Part shown: in pieces, positions 43,300 to 51,520 of the stretch
Layout: every line of letters begins with the position of its first letter
Numbering within the stretch: position 1 is the stretch's first letter
Assembly (NCBI GenBank): GCA_002368665.1
Contig: DFEK01000005.1
Span: forward strand, 257,608 to 321,607
Direction of reading: 5' to 3'
Source: Lachnospiraceae bacterium UBA3804
Lineage (GTDB): Bacteria; Bacillota; Clostridia; Lachnospirales; Lachnospiraceae
Length of the DNA: 64,000 nucleotides
Notes under the pieces: generated by a model
Databases searched by the model: none
Told to the model about the DNA's origin: nothing
The model's input: only the letters and a program-made list of their open reading frames with translations
Translations under genes and position numbers: made by a program

Positions 43300-44173
43300 G
43301 AAGAATAAGCCGATAATCTGTATGATGACACAGAGCACCTGTTACAGGCAGACACAGAAGATGCAGGTGAAGGGTGTGCTCTGGCATAGCACCGGGGCGA
43401 ATAATCCGATGTTGAAGAGATATGTCCAGCCGGATGATAATGCGGCATACAGGAATCTGATGATCAAGGTCATTGGGAAGAATGCTTACAGGAATGACTG
43501 GAACCATACTTCTGTGCAGGCAGGGCTTAATGCCTGGATCGGAAAGCTGGCTGATGGAAGTATTGCGGCGGTTCAGACGATGCCCTGGGATTACAGGCCT
43601 TGGGGGTGCGGTTCCGGCAGTAAGGGGAGCTGCAATAACGGATGGATCCAGTTCGAGATCTGTGAGGATGGGCTGAATGACAGGGAGTATTTTGAGAAGG
43701 TCTATAAAGAGGCTTGTGAGCTGACAGCTTATCTCTGCAAGATGTATGGGATTGATCCGAAGGGGAGTGTTAAGTATAACGGCGTGACGGTTCCTACGAT
43801 ACTCTGTCATGCAGATTCTCATAAGCTGGGGCTTGGGAGCAATCATGGGGATGTGCTTCACTGGTTTCCGAAGTTTGGGAAGAATATGGATACTGTGAGA
43901 GCGGATGTGGCGGCACTTATGGGTGGGACCGATACATTTTCGCCTTCCAGCGAAGCGAAAAATAGGGATTGTCCTTTTCTGGTGAAGGTGACGGTGAAGC
44001 ATCTGAGGATTCGGACGGGTGCCGGAACTGATACGGCGTGGACAGGGAAGTATGTGCCGCCGGGAGTTTATACGATTGTTGAGGTGAAAGCCGGTAAGGG
44101 CTCTGAGGCCGGATGGGGAAGGCTGAAGAGTGGTGCCGGTTGGATTGCATTGTCGTATGCGAAGAGAGTATAA
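43286..44173 (+). CDS. Endolysin: amidase with SH3b domain
   Basis: 295 residues. Amidase_2 domain (about 20-200): VKGVLWHSTGANNP with zinc His, WIQFEICEDGLND, ILCHADSHKLGLGSNHGDV with two more His. C-terminal SH3b domain (about 225-295): VKVTVKHLRIRTGAGTDTAW, GWGRLKSGAGWIALSYAKRV. Cuts peptidoglycan cross-stem at lysis. A relic of a second copy of its last 35 residues lies at 51517-51657. Confidence 0.92.
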   Translation: MKYSEKNKPIICMMTQSTCYRQTQKMQVKGVLWHSTGANNPMLKRYVQPDDNAAYRNLMIKVIGKNAYRNDWNHTSVQAGLNAWIGKLADGSIAAVQTMPWDYRPWGCGSGSKGSCNNGWIQFEICEDGLNDREYFEKVYKEACELTAYLCKMYGIDPKGSVKYNGVTVPTILCHADSHKLGLGSNHGDVLHWFPKFGKNMDTVRADVAALMGGTDTFSPSSEAKNRDCPFLVKVTVKHLRIRTGAGTDTAWTGKYVPPGVYTIVEVKAGKGSEAGWGRLKSGAGWIALSYAKRV

Positions 44174-44189
44174 TATGGTTTGAGGATAT

Positions 44190-44233
44190 GCCCGTGGTTG
44201 TCGGTGATGAGCCGATGGCTACGGGCTTTTTTT
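44190..44233 (+). terminator. Terminator of late operon
   Basis: GCCCGT (44190-44195) pairs with ACGGGC (44221-44226) around an inner TCGG/CCGA stem. A T7 run follows. It closes the phage late operon and isolates it from the cargo cluster downstream. Confidence 0.85.
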
Positions 44234-44248
44234 GATTTAAAGAGAACT

Positions 44249-44325
44249 AAAATGCAACAAAATGTACAAAATGCACAAAAAAGTTAAATTTTTGCTTGAT
44301 TTTTCGGGGGGGGGTATGAGATAAT
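44249..44325 (+). promoter_or_regulatory. RiPP cluster promoter with G9 spacer tract
   Basis: TTGATT (44296-44301) and GATAAT (44320-44325) are 18 bases apart. The spacer holds nine G in a row (44306-44314). Loss or gain of one G would set spacing to 17 or 19, so the promoter may be phase variable by slippage. Upstream lie three near-tandem AAAATG(C/T)A(A)C units at 44249-44276, a candidate regulator site. It drives the cluster 44368-51520. Confidence 0.7.
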
Positions 44326-44367
44326 GTATGTTTGAATAAGTGTATTATCAAGGAGCGTATTGCCGGA

Positions 44368-45282
44368 ATGCGTGAATATTATTTTGCAAACTACCGTCTG
44401 CTTACGGACGATGAAATAAGTGAACATGAATCCATGCAGTATCTCTCTGCGTTCCGGAACGAGATGCCCTATACCCATACCTTCACGGTTCATATGGGTG
44501 AAGAAACTCTGCTGGACAAAAAATACGAAGAAGTCTTAAAGCACACGCAGATGTGTACTACGGAGAATTTTGCTGTTTATGATGATGAGAACTCATGGAG
44601 TGCCATAAGCCTGCTGAATGAGGATTTCATAAAATATCACATGAAGTATGTGGTTACTGCTTCAAAGGATTATAGCGAAATGACTGTGTATATGTCGAAT
44701 GAGCCGTATTACTCTGAAGCAAGGGACAAATGGAAAAAGCCGCACATCCCGTTTTCAAGCATAGTCCGTACATTCTGTGAGGCGGGAATGGTAATGCATG
44801 ACGGTCTTCCTCTTCATGCTTCCATGGTGGAGAAGGACGGACAGGGTATCATTTTCTTAGGACCTTCCGGTATGGGGAAATCCACGCAGGCGAAGTTGTG
44901 GGAAAAGTATCAGAAAGCTGATTTTATCATAGGCGACAGACCGGGATTGCGGTATATTGACGGTACATGGTATGGCTTCGGTATGCCGTGGGATGGCAAG
45001 GACAATATCAGAAATCAGAAGAAAGTACCTATCATAGCACTGGTTTCTTTGGAACAGGCAAAGGAAAACCGGATAAAAAAACTGACAACGCAGCAGGCAA
45101 TGCTGGTGCTTCTGAACCAGGCTATGATGCCGATGTGGGATAATGCAGCAATGGATAAGGCAATGACACTTATGGGAAAACTGGCTGGAGATGTTCCATT
45201 TTATCACCTTAAGAATCTGCCTGATAAAAATGCCACAGATATAACTTACAAGGCAGTATTTGAGGAGGAGACCGATGGATAA
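44368..45282 (+). CDS. HPr kinase-like RiPP cluster kinase
   Basis: 304 residues. The C-terminal half carries the HprK kinase fold: LHASMVEKDGQGIIFLGPSG, P-loop GPSGMGKST near 165-173, IIGDRPGLRYIDG. The N-terminal 130 residues are unlike true HprK, so this is the HprK-related branch known from lasso and other RiPP clusters, where a kinase can phosphorylate the precursor. ATG 44368 is chosen; a TTG at 44332 sits at the expected transcript start. Overlaps the radical SAM gene by 8 bases. Confidence 0.8.
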   Translation: MREYYFANYRLLTDDEISEHESMQYLSAFRNEMPYTHTFTVHMGEETLLDKKYEEVLKHTQMCTTENFAVYDDENSWSAISLLNEDFIKYHMKYVVTASKDYSEMTVYMSNEPYYSEARDKWKKPHIPFSSIVRTFCEAGMVMHDGLPLHASMVEKDGQGIIFLGPSGMGKSTQAKLWEKYQKADFIIGDRPGLRYIDGTWYGFGMPWDGKDNIRNQKKVPIIALVSLEQAKENRIKKLTTQQAMLVLLNQAMMPMWDNAAMDKAMTLMGKLAGDVPFYHLKNLPDKNATDITYKAVFEEETDG

Positions 45283-46369
45283 GATTTCTTTTAACGAGTT
45301 TACAAAGCTGATGGCGGATAACGCATATAAGTCTGACACGCCGTCAACAGGGTCTTTTGAACTGACTCCGCTCTGCAATCTGGACTGTAAGATGTGCTAT
45401 GTCCATTTGCAGGACCCCTCCGTAAAGGAAAGAATGCTCAGAAAAGAGCAGTTGATCCCGCTGATTCAGGGTGCGATAGATGACGGAATGATGGTCGCTC
45501 TGCTTACCGGAGGGGAGGCGATGACACACCCGGATTTCTGGGATATCTATATGTATCTGATCGAACACGGCGTGTCGGTGCAGGTCAAGACCAACGGCAT
45601 TCTGCTGAATGAGGAGAATATCAGAAAATTTACGGAGTATCCGCCATTCAGAATCGATGTATCACTCTATGGCTGTGACAGTGAGTCTTATGTAGCTGTA
45701 ACCGGAATGGACGCTTTTGAGACAGTTACAAAGAATATCCGCGCGGCGATAGATATGGGACTCAACATACGGCTTATGATCACGCCAAGCAGTTTTCTGT
45801 CTCCGTGGATAGAGCAGACTATGACACTGGCGAGAACTTTTGATGTTAGAGTTAATGTCAGTGGTATGCTTTTGGAGCCTAATCCCGATACCGGAAGGCA
45901 TAAAAGTGAATTTGATCTTTCCAACACAGAAGTTGACAAAATAATGGAAATGAAAAAGGAGATCTTCTTTCCGGATTACAGTCAGGAAGATAATGAGATT
46001 TATGGTCATTCAGACAGACCGGATGTATCGGAAAAAGGACTATACTGCAATGCCGGGAGAACAGGTTTTGCGTTAAACTGGGATGGCACCCTGGCACCAT
46101 GTCTTGCATTTCCGAAAACGGTTATAAGTGTGAATACGCTTGAAAAGGGTTTCCATCGGGCGTGGTCGGAATTGAATGAGGCGATCAGGAACTTTGAGAT
46201 CCCAGAGAAATGCCATAGCTGTGAATACAACACAAGATGCCATTACTGCCCGGTTTCGCACAGCAGGACAGCGGATCGACACCTGTGCGACGAAGCGGTA
46301 TGTGCTTATACCATAGAACGCATTGAAATGGCAAATAATGATAATAATACTGAAAATAAAGGAGAATGA
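45275..46369 (+). CDS. Radical SAM/SPASM peptide-modifying enzyme
   Basis: 364 residues. Radical SAM cluster CNLDCKMC (Cys34, 38, 41), GGEAMTHPDFWDIY motif, KTNGILLN. C-terminal SPASM region has many Cys: CNAGRTGFALNWDGTLAPCL, CHSCEYNTRCHYC, HLCDEAVC, for one or two extra Fe-S clusters. Such enzymes form carbon-sulfur or carbon-carbon links in precursor peptides. ATG 45275 has GAGGAGGAGACC upstream. The small PqqD next door should present the leader. Confidence 0.9.
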   Translation: MDKISFNEFTKLMADNAYKSDTPSTGSFELTPLCNLDCKMCYVHLQDPSVKERMLRKEQLIPLIQGAIDDGMMVALLTGGEAMTHPDFWDIYMYLIEHGVSVQVKTNGILLNEENIRKFTEYPPFRIDVSLYGCDSESYVAVTGMDAFETVTKNIRAAIDMGLNIRLMITPSSFLSPWIEQTMTLARTFDVRVNVSGMLLEPNPDTGRHKSEFDLSNTEVDKIMEMKKEIFFPDYSQEDNEIYGHSDRPDVSEKGLYCNAGRTGFALNWDGTLAPCLAFPKTVISVNTLEKGFHRAWSELNEAIRNFEIPEKCHSCEYNTRCHYCPVSHSRTADRHLCDEAVCAYTIERIEMANNDNNTENKGE

Positions 46370-46371
46370 TG

Positions 46372-46635
46372 ATGATCAAGGAAGGTTTTGTGCTTAGAAA
46401 AATGCCGGGAATGAATCTTGTTATGCCGACAGGCGCAAATGTGAAGGAGTTTAAGGGAGCATTAGTTCTGAATGACACCGGAGCTTTGATCTTTTCCGAA
46501 TTGAAAAGCGGAAGAACGATCGAGGAAACAGCTGAAACTCTTACCCGCGAATATGATGTAACGCTTGAAAAAGCAAAGAGCGATGTTGAAAAGACGATCG
46601 CTTCGTTGAAAGAAGCAGGCGTTATCAATGCTTAG
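46372..46635 (+). CDS. PqqD-like RiPP recognition element
   Basis: 87 residues: FVLRKMPGMNLVMPTGANV, then KGALVLNDTGALIFSELKSG, TIEETAETLTREYDVTLEKA. This is the PqqD fold, which binds the precursor leader and hands it to the radical SAM enzyme. Three ATG in a row (46366, 46369, 46372); the last has the best distance from AAAGGAG. Overlaps or abuts the radical SAM stop. Confidence 0.88.
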   Translation: MIKEGFVLRKMPGMNLVMPTGANVKEFKGALVLNDTGALIFSELKSGRTIEETAETLTREYDVTLEKAKSDVEKTIASLKEAGVINA

Positions 46636-46686
46636 TATATGATCCCTTCAGGGCTTATATAAATTTTACGAAAGGAGATTACTGCA

Positions 46687-46812
46687 ATGGACAATGAAAA
46701 GAAGGTCTATGAAGAGCCTACTGTTACTATGGTAGAGTTTGATTTCAGTGACAGAATTGCTGCTTCAGGCTGTCCTTTTTCTACATCTGAATGCGGCCTG
46801 AGCCCGTTTTAA
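46687..46812 (+). CDS. Candidate RiPP precursor peptide (41 aa)
   Basis: 41 codons with a strong AAAGGAGA site 8 bases upstream. The leader holds Y8-E-E-P11, the YxxP word bound by PqqD-like proteins in lasso systems, and FDFSDRIAAS. The likely core is GCPFSTSECGLSPF (residues 28-41) with Cys29 and Cys36 and four Ser/Thr. A-A-S before Gly28 fits a signal-peptidase-like cut. Cys and nearby residues are candidate radical SAM cross-link sites; Ser/Thr residues are candidate kinase targets. It sits between the PqqD gene and a strong terminator. Confidence 0.8.
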   Translation: MDNEKKVYEEPTVTMVEFDFSDRIAASGCPFSTSECGLSPF

Positions 46813-46842
46813 CTAACCGGGATACCGGACACAAAATTGTTG

Positions 46843-46884
46843 ACTCCTCCGACCTTTTTTCGGGAAGGCGGAGGAGTTGTTTTT
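46843..46884 (+). terminator. Terminator after precursor gene
   Basis: ACTCCTCCG (46843-46851) pairs with CGGAGGAGT (46869-46877), with a bulged A and an inner CCTT/AAGG stem. TGTTTTT follows. It allows high precursor output with partial read-through to export genes. Its right arm is part of the repeat shared with 48080-48165. Confidence 0.8.
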
Positions 46885-46931
46885 CAGAATCGTAATGGTG
46901 GATACAATAACAGCCGAGGGTGTGTTCTTAA
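46864..46931 (+). repeat. Direct repeat copy 1: truncated NTase gene start
   Basis: Matches 48080-48165 except for a 17-base deletion between two ATGG words and one base near the end. It carries the first 12 codons of the nucleotidyltransferase (MVDTITAEGVFL) but lacks its ribosome site. It marks the left edge of the block containing the Ser/Thr kinase. Confidence 0.85.
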
Positions 46932-47029
46932 TGGGGAGAATACCGGAAACGATTTCCGGACGTCGGAATACTATAAGTTGGCAGGATATCTCCAGAGTAT
47001 TTGAAAAGAAGACGGCAAGGAGGTACGGT

Positions 47030-47968
47030 ATGAATCACGAAGCGCTCATACGACGGCAATGGCCGGACTATGAGGTATTGGGTGTCCTGGGAGAGGGAAC
47101 AAGTGGCCGCGTCTATGAGATCGCGCACAAGAGTCCGACCGGCGAGGTGCGGTACGCGGTCAAGGTCATTTCTTCCGAGAAGGCACCGGAGCGAGTTCGC
47201 CAAGGGGGAGCCCGGGACGAAATCAAACAATATCCGGAAAAGTGCGTGAAGGACCTGAGCCTGGAGGCACGGGTGATGCAGATCCTGAAAGGAGACCCAC
47301 ACATCGTCTCCATAGAGGATTTCGCCGTGATGCACGATGAGGAATCCAATCAAGATCATGTACTGATCCGCATGGAGCTGTTGAAGCCTTTCAGGCTTTG
47401 GCGTGAACAGCGTGGCGAACTGACCCAAGAGGACATCGTTCGCCTTGGAATAGACTTGTGCCTCGCCGTGGAGCACTGCCACAGAAACAAGATCGTCTAC
47501 CGTGACTTCCATCAACACAACATCTTCGTGGACGCGGACAGTCATTTCAAGCTGGGGGATTTTGGCTCTGCCAGGATGGAGGAGTTCTGCCAACCGAAAA
47601 ATGATCGTACGGGGAATGTAATGAATAATGGCGCGGAGGGATATACCAAGGAACTGAATCCCCGGAATCATGAAAGCATTGTGAAGAAGGATATATATTG
47701 TGCAGGTATGTTTCTGTATAAGTTGTTAAACTCTGACACTTATCCATTCCTGCCTGCGGATCGTTCCGTAACGACGATGGAACGGAAAATTGCCTTTGAG
47801 GTGTTCAAGCGCGGCATTCTGCCTTTGCCCCCGCCGAAGCACGCCGACGCAGCGCTGTCAGAAATCGTGCTAAAAGCCTGCGCCCCTGATCCTGAGCAGC
47901 GCTACGCCTCTGCCCGGGCACTCAGGGAAGCTCTTGAGGCGCTTTCCGGGACACCGCCGGCAGAATAA
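47030..47968 (+). CDS. Hanks-type Ser/Thr protein kinase
   Basis: 312 residues. Glycine loop GEGTSGRVYEIAH, AVKVI Lys, catalytic loop VYRDFHQHN (about 155-163), LGDFGSA (DFG near 176). No transmembrane or PASTA part, so soluble. The ATG at 47030 has AAGGAGG 6 bases upstream; a longer frame would fuse NTase codons to its front. The gene is more GC-rich, with different codon use from its neighbours, and is bracketed by a direct repeat, so it joined the cluster later. It may modify the precursor or a cluster protein, or confer immunity. Confidence 0.85.
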   Translation: MNHEALIRRQWPDYEVLGVLGEGTSGRVYEIAHKSPTGEVRYAVKVISSEKAPERVRQGGARDEIKQYPEKCVKDLSLEARVMQILKGDPHIVSIEDFAVMHDEESNQDHVLIRMELLKPFRLWREQRGELTQEDIVRLGIDLCLAVEHCHRNKIVYRDFHQHNIFVDADSHFKLGDFGSARMEEFCQPKNDRTGNVMNNGAEGYTKELNPRNHESIVKKDIYCAGMFLYKLLNSDTYPFLPADRSVTTMERKIAFEVFKRGILPLPPPKHADAALSEIVLKACAPDPEQRYASARALREALEALSGTPPAE

Positions 47969-48029
47969 GGCGACGCAAGCGAATGTGTTTTTTTACGGAC
48001 ATATGATTGCCGGATTGCAAGTTCACGGA

Positions 48030-48095
48030 TCCATTTTGAAAAAATTACCGTGCATAAACCCGGTGATGCCCGATTGGAAGAAGGCGGAGGAGTTG
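48030..48095 (+). pseudogene. Possible relic of a PqqD gene
   Basis: In one frame this stretch reads SILKKLPCINPVMPDWKKAE, similar in spacing to FVLRKMPGMNLVMPTGANVK of the PqqD protein at 46372. No start or full-length frame remains. It suggests the kinase block arose by a rearrangement that copied part of a PqqD gene. Confidence 0.35.
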
Positions 48096-48165
48096 TTTTT
48101 CAGAATCGTAATGGAGGTGATAAAGATATGGTGGATACAATAACAGCCGAGGGTGTGTTCCTTAA
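48080..48165 (+). repeat. Direct repeat copy 2: intact NTase start region
   Basis: Contains the GGAGGTGATAAAG ribosome site and first codons of the nucleotidyltransferase. Copy 1 is at 46864-46931. The two copies flank the Ser/Thr kinase. Confidence 0.85.
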
Positions 48166-49282
48166 CACCGTAGCTGCTGTTTTGAATAATAAAAGACCTT
48201 CTGTACTGCCGGAAGGGATAAAAGCGGACGATATATTTACTATCGGTTCGGGAAGGAATATGGCACCGATCACTTTCTGCGCTCTGAATATGATAGAGCC
48301 GAAGCCCGCAAGCGATAAATGGGGTGAATACCAAAAACGCTTTCTGGACGACTGTATGCGCAGCGAGATACAGATGTCGGAGTATAACAAGCTGGTGGAG
48401 TATCTCTGCGGGAATGGTGTGAAGATAATTCCGCTAAAGGGCTGTGTGATGAAGGAATTGTATCCTTCTCCGAATTTTCGTGTTATGTCAGATGTGGACT
48501 TGCTATACAAGGGAGTAACAGCGAAGGAATTAGCCGCTTTGATGGAGGCTTTCGGATATTCCACGGAAAACCTGGAAAAGGGAGTTCACGATATCTTCCA
48601 TAAAAGTCCGTGCATGAATATTGAATTGCACAGGCATCTGATGGCAGATGACAGCCCATATAAGCCGATCTTTGATAATATATTTGAACGGGCGGTCCTT
48701 GATGAGAGGATTCCGAATCTGTATCATCTGACACCGGAGGATATGTACATTCATGAGCTTGCCCATGCTGCAAAGCATTTTAAGAATCGCGAGGCACATA
48801 TCCGTCATGTGGGAGATATCTATGTGCTGAACCAGAAGTATGCTAAAGGATGGAATACTGACTATATAAGAAAGCAGCTGGATTCAGTGGGGCTACTGAA
48901 ATTTGAAGAGAAGATCAGGTCATTAGCGTATACGTTTTTCGGTGATGAGTCGATAGAGGTTTCCGAATTGGATATGGAGATGTTCTTTCCCGAAAATAGA
49001 AAGCTCCCCGATAGGATGGGTTGGAAGTATATGGATAAGGGCGGGAAGAGCCGGGTGATGTTTTTCCTGAGCAGGACATTTTATCCATATTCGGGTATGT
49101 GCCTCAGGTATCCAGTTTTGAAAAAGTGGCCGATACTCCTTCCTTTTGCGTGGATACATAGAATTATTGATGTTTTGCTTCATAGAAGAGAAAATGTTGC
49201 TAAAATCGCAAGTGTTAAAGTGAATGATGAAGATGCAAGGCATGTCAGGCGGCTTATGGATAACTTCGGATTGAGCGATTAG
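48128..49282 (+). CDS. Nucleotidyltransferase-fold protein of RiPP cluster
   Basis: 384 residues of the NTP_transf_5 family: GVKIIPLKGCVMKELYPSPN, RVMSDVDLL (Asp pair near 122-124), HDIFHKSPCMNIELHRHL. Homologues occur in lasso and other RiPP clusters with HprK-like kinases, where they may nucleotidylate the peptide or act on the phosphate. ATG 48128 follows GGAGGTGATAAAG. Next come the peptidase and exporter genes. Confidence 0.82.
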   Translation: MVDTITAEGVFLNTVAAVLNNKRPSVLPEGIKADDIFTIGSGRNMAPITFCALNMIEPKPASDKWGEYQKRFLDDCMRSEIQMSEYNKLVEYLCGNGVKIIPLKGCVMKELYPSPNFRVMSDVDLLYKGVTAKELAALMEAFGYSTENLEKGVHDIFHKSPCMNIELHRHLMADDSPYKPIFDNIFERAVLDERIPNLYHLTPEDMYIHELAHAAKHFKNREAHIRHVGDIYVLNQKYAKGWNTDYIRKQLDSVGLLKFEEKIRSLAYTFFGDESIEVSELDMEMFFPENRKLPDRMGWKYMDKGGKSRVMFFLSRTFYPYSGMCLRYPVLKKWPILLPFAWIHRIIDVLLHRRENVAKIASVKVNDEDARHVRRLMDNFGLSD

Positions 49283-49317
49283 TTTTTGCAGTTTAAGACA
49301 AGAAAGGGCATGGTTGT

Positions 49318-49809
49318 TTGGAAAAGATTCTGTTAAGAATAGAACAATGGAACAGCATGAAGGACACGGACGGGCTGGTTGATATTCCGGTGTGGTTTCA
49401 GGTAACCGGTAATAGTATGTTTCCCTTTATCCGGGCTTTTCGGGATGATGTTATGATCATTTCGATACCGAAAGAGGAATATAAAATCGGTGATATCGTG
49501 CTCTTTCCGGCAAAACGCAAAGGCGGGGATTATTGCCTGCATAGACTGTATAAGATGGACGGAGACAGGGTACAACCCTTTGGGGACGGATGCAAAGCTC
49601 CGGATGGGTGGATCAGCAAGGACAAGCTGCTTGGTAAAGCGGTGCTGATCAAAAGAGGAAGCAGAACAATTGACTGTGAATCGCCAAAATGGATACGAAG
49701 GTTCAGATGGTGGAACCGCTTCTGGCGGATCAGACCGGTGATGCTGTTTCCGTTTCGGGTTGTATCGAAATGTAAAAGAATCATCGGTAAGGGAGAGAAA
49801 AAGCGATAA
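49318..49809 (+). CDS. S24/S26 (signal peptidase-like) protease
   Basis: 163 residues without membrane helix. Catalytic Ser33 in QVTGNSMFPFIR, DDVMIISIPKEEYKIGDIVL, DYCLHRLYKMDGDRVQPFGD, LLGKAVLIKRG. The start is TTG at 49318, because the ATG at 49310 is in another frame and stops at once. The general base Lys is replaced by a His-Arg pair, as in the SipW-like branch. A cytosolic protease of this kind in a RiPP cluster may remove the leader, fitting the A-A-S site in the precursor. Confidence 0.8.
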   Translation: MEKILLRIEQWNSMKDTDGLVDIPVWFQVTGNSMFPFIRAFRDDVMIISIPKEEYKIGDIVLFPAKRKGGDYCLHRLYKMDGDRVQPFGDGCKAPDGWISKDKLLGKAVLIKRGSRTIDCESPKWIRRFRWWNRFWRIRPVMLFPFRVVSKCKRIIGKGEKKR

Positions 49810-49846
49810 AAAACGCGAAGGGGTAACGTAATAAGCTGGTATTAAC

Positions 49847-51520
49847 ATGAATAAATATACAGATTTTTTTAAGGACGGCAAAAACCAGCGAAAGTACTTC
49901 AAGTGGTTGGTGGAGATTACTTCCAAGAGCAGGAAATCGCTGTTGAGCCTTTTTATATTGAATACATGTGTGGCTGTAGCATCCGTATCCATTTCCCTTG
50001 TGAACAAGTCCATTGTGGATCAGGCCGGAGACAGGGCTCTGTTTCCTGTGCTGGTGATCATTATGGTCATGTTGCAGCTTTTTTCTATATTAGGCGGTTT
50101 GGTCGAATCCTTGCTGGAAGCGACTATCACGGAGAAGTATGCCTGCCAGGTGAGGAAAAAACTGTTTGAGCGGCTTCTGCGTCTGCCCTGGCTTAACAGG
50201 ACGGCTTTTCACAGTGAAGAGCTACTCAGCAGGATAACCAGTGATGTGGAACAGATCACATCCGGAGTGAGTAAACTGATCATTTCCGGAGGGGCTCTTC
50301 TGATCCGGTTAATATTGGCATTCTGCCTTCTGTGGAATTTTGCTCCGACTCTTGCTCTTGCGCTTATCATTATTGCACCCATCGGGGCAGTGGCAGGTAA
50401 GCTGATCAGCCGGGGGATGAATAAGATACAGAAGGAGTATCAGCAGACAGAGGCGGATTACCGTATTTTTCTACAGGAAAGACTTAGCAAGGTCGAGTTG
50501 GTGCAGATCTTCGGGCAGGAAGAGAGCAGCCTGAACCGCCTGCAGGAGATTCAGGATAAGAGGCTTCGGCTGGTAAAGCAGAAGAATAAGTGGAAAGTGC
50601 TTGGAACGGGTGTTATCGGTGTGACCTTTACCGGCGCACAGATGATCGCATTTGTTGTGGGCGCACTTATGGTGAGTGACGGGGCTATTACTTTTGGTGT
50701 TATGACAGCGTTCCTAAGCCTGGTGGGGCAGATACAGGGACCGATCTATTCTCTGGCAAATCAGATCCCACAGATCGTGGGCGTGCTGGCTTCCGCAGGA
50801 AGGATCATGGAGGTCAGTGAGCTGGAGGAAGAGCAGTCGGATCCGGAAGAAATCAGGGCTTTCACGGATGGCAATGAGGGATGCGCTTGTTTAGGTATAT
50901 TGGCGGATTCGGTTACTGTGGGATACAGGGCCGAGGCTGTTGTGCAGAATGTATCCTTTGATATTAAACCGGGACAGATGGTGATGATGGCCGGAAAGTC
51001 CGGTGCCGGTAAAACCACACTTTTAAGAGCGATTATGGGATTCCTGCCTTCATCGGAAGGAGAACTGTCATTTTATTCCGAGAACGGGATCCGGAAGAAA
51101 TGTGATGTGAACACCAGAAAACTGATCAGCTATGTACCGCAGGGAAATACCTTGATGTTTGGAACTATTGCGGATAATCTCCGGATGGGGAAGAGTGACG
51201 CGACGGCTGATGAGATGAAAGAGGTGCTGAGAATTGCTGATGCGCTGGAATTTGTGGAAAGCCTGCCGGATGGTATTGATACTCAGATCGGCGAAAAGGC
51301 TACGGGTATTTCGGAAGGACAGGCACAGCGTATCTCGATAGCGAGAGCATTGCTTAAGAAGTCCGCTATTCTGATTCTGGATGAGGCTACTTCGGCTCTG
51401 GATGAGAAGACGGAGATGAAGATACTGGATGGAATAGCGAGATCGGAGCACCAGACGGTGCTGTTTGTGAGCCATAGACGGTATCTGGAGAAGTATGCGG
51501 ATCAGGTGGTGGAGTTGTGA
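49847..51520 (+). CDS. ABC exporter with fused ATPase
   Basis: 557 residues: six membrane helices in the first 310 residues, then an ATPase with Walker A GKSGAGKTTLL near 382-392, signature SEGQAQRISIA near 488, Walker B LILDEATSALDE. No C39 protease domain, so leader removal needs another enzyme (the S24/S26 protein). Exports the mature peptide or provides self-protection. Last full gene of the cluster. Confidence 0.92.
   Translation: MNKYTDFFKDGKNQRKYFKWLVEITSKSRKSLLSLFILNTCVAVASVSISLVNKSIVDQAGDRALFPVLVIIMVMLQLFSILGGLVESLLEATITEKYACQVRKKLFERLLRLPWLNRTAFHSEELLSRITSDVEQITSGVSKLIISGGALLIRLILAFCLLWNFAPTLALALIIIAPIGAVAGKLISRGMNKIQKEYQQTEADYRIFLQERLSKVELVQIFGQEESSLNRLQEIQDKRLRLVKQKNKWKVLGTGVIGVTFTGAQMIAFVVGALMVSDGAITFGVMTAFLSLVGQIQGPIYSLANQIPQIVGVLASAGRIMEVSELEEEQSDPEEIRAFTDGNEGCACLGILADSVTVGYRAEAVVQNVSFDIKPGQMVMMAGKSGAGKTTLLRAIMGFLPSSEGELSFYSENGIRKKCDVNTRKLISYVPQGNTLMFGTIADNLRMGKSDATADEMKEVLRIADALEFVESLPDGIDTQIGEKATGISEGQAQRISIARALLKKSAILILDEATSALDEKTEMKILDGIARSEHQTVLFVSHRRYLEKYADQVVEL

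Noticed and set aside
44368..51520. Lasso peptide cluster
   Set aside because: HprK-like kinase, nucleotidyltransferase and YxxP leader fit, but no asparagine-synthetase-like cyclase or B2 protease is present; a radical SAM enzyme takes the modifying role.
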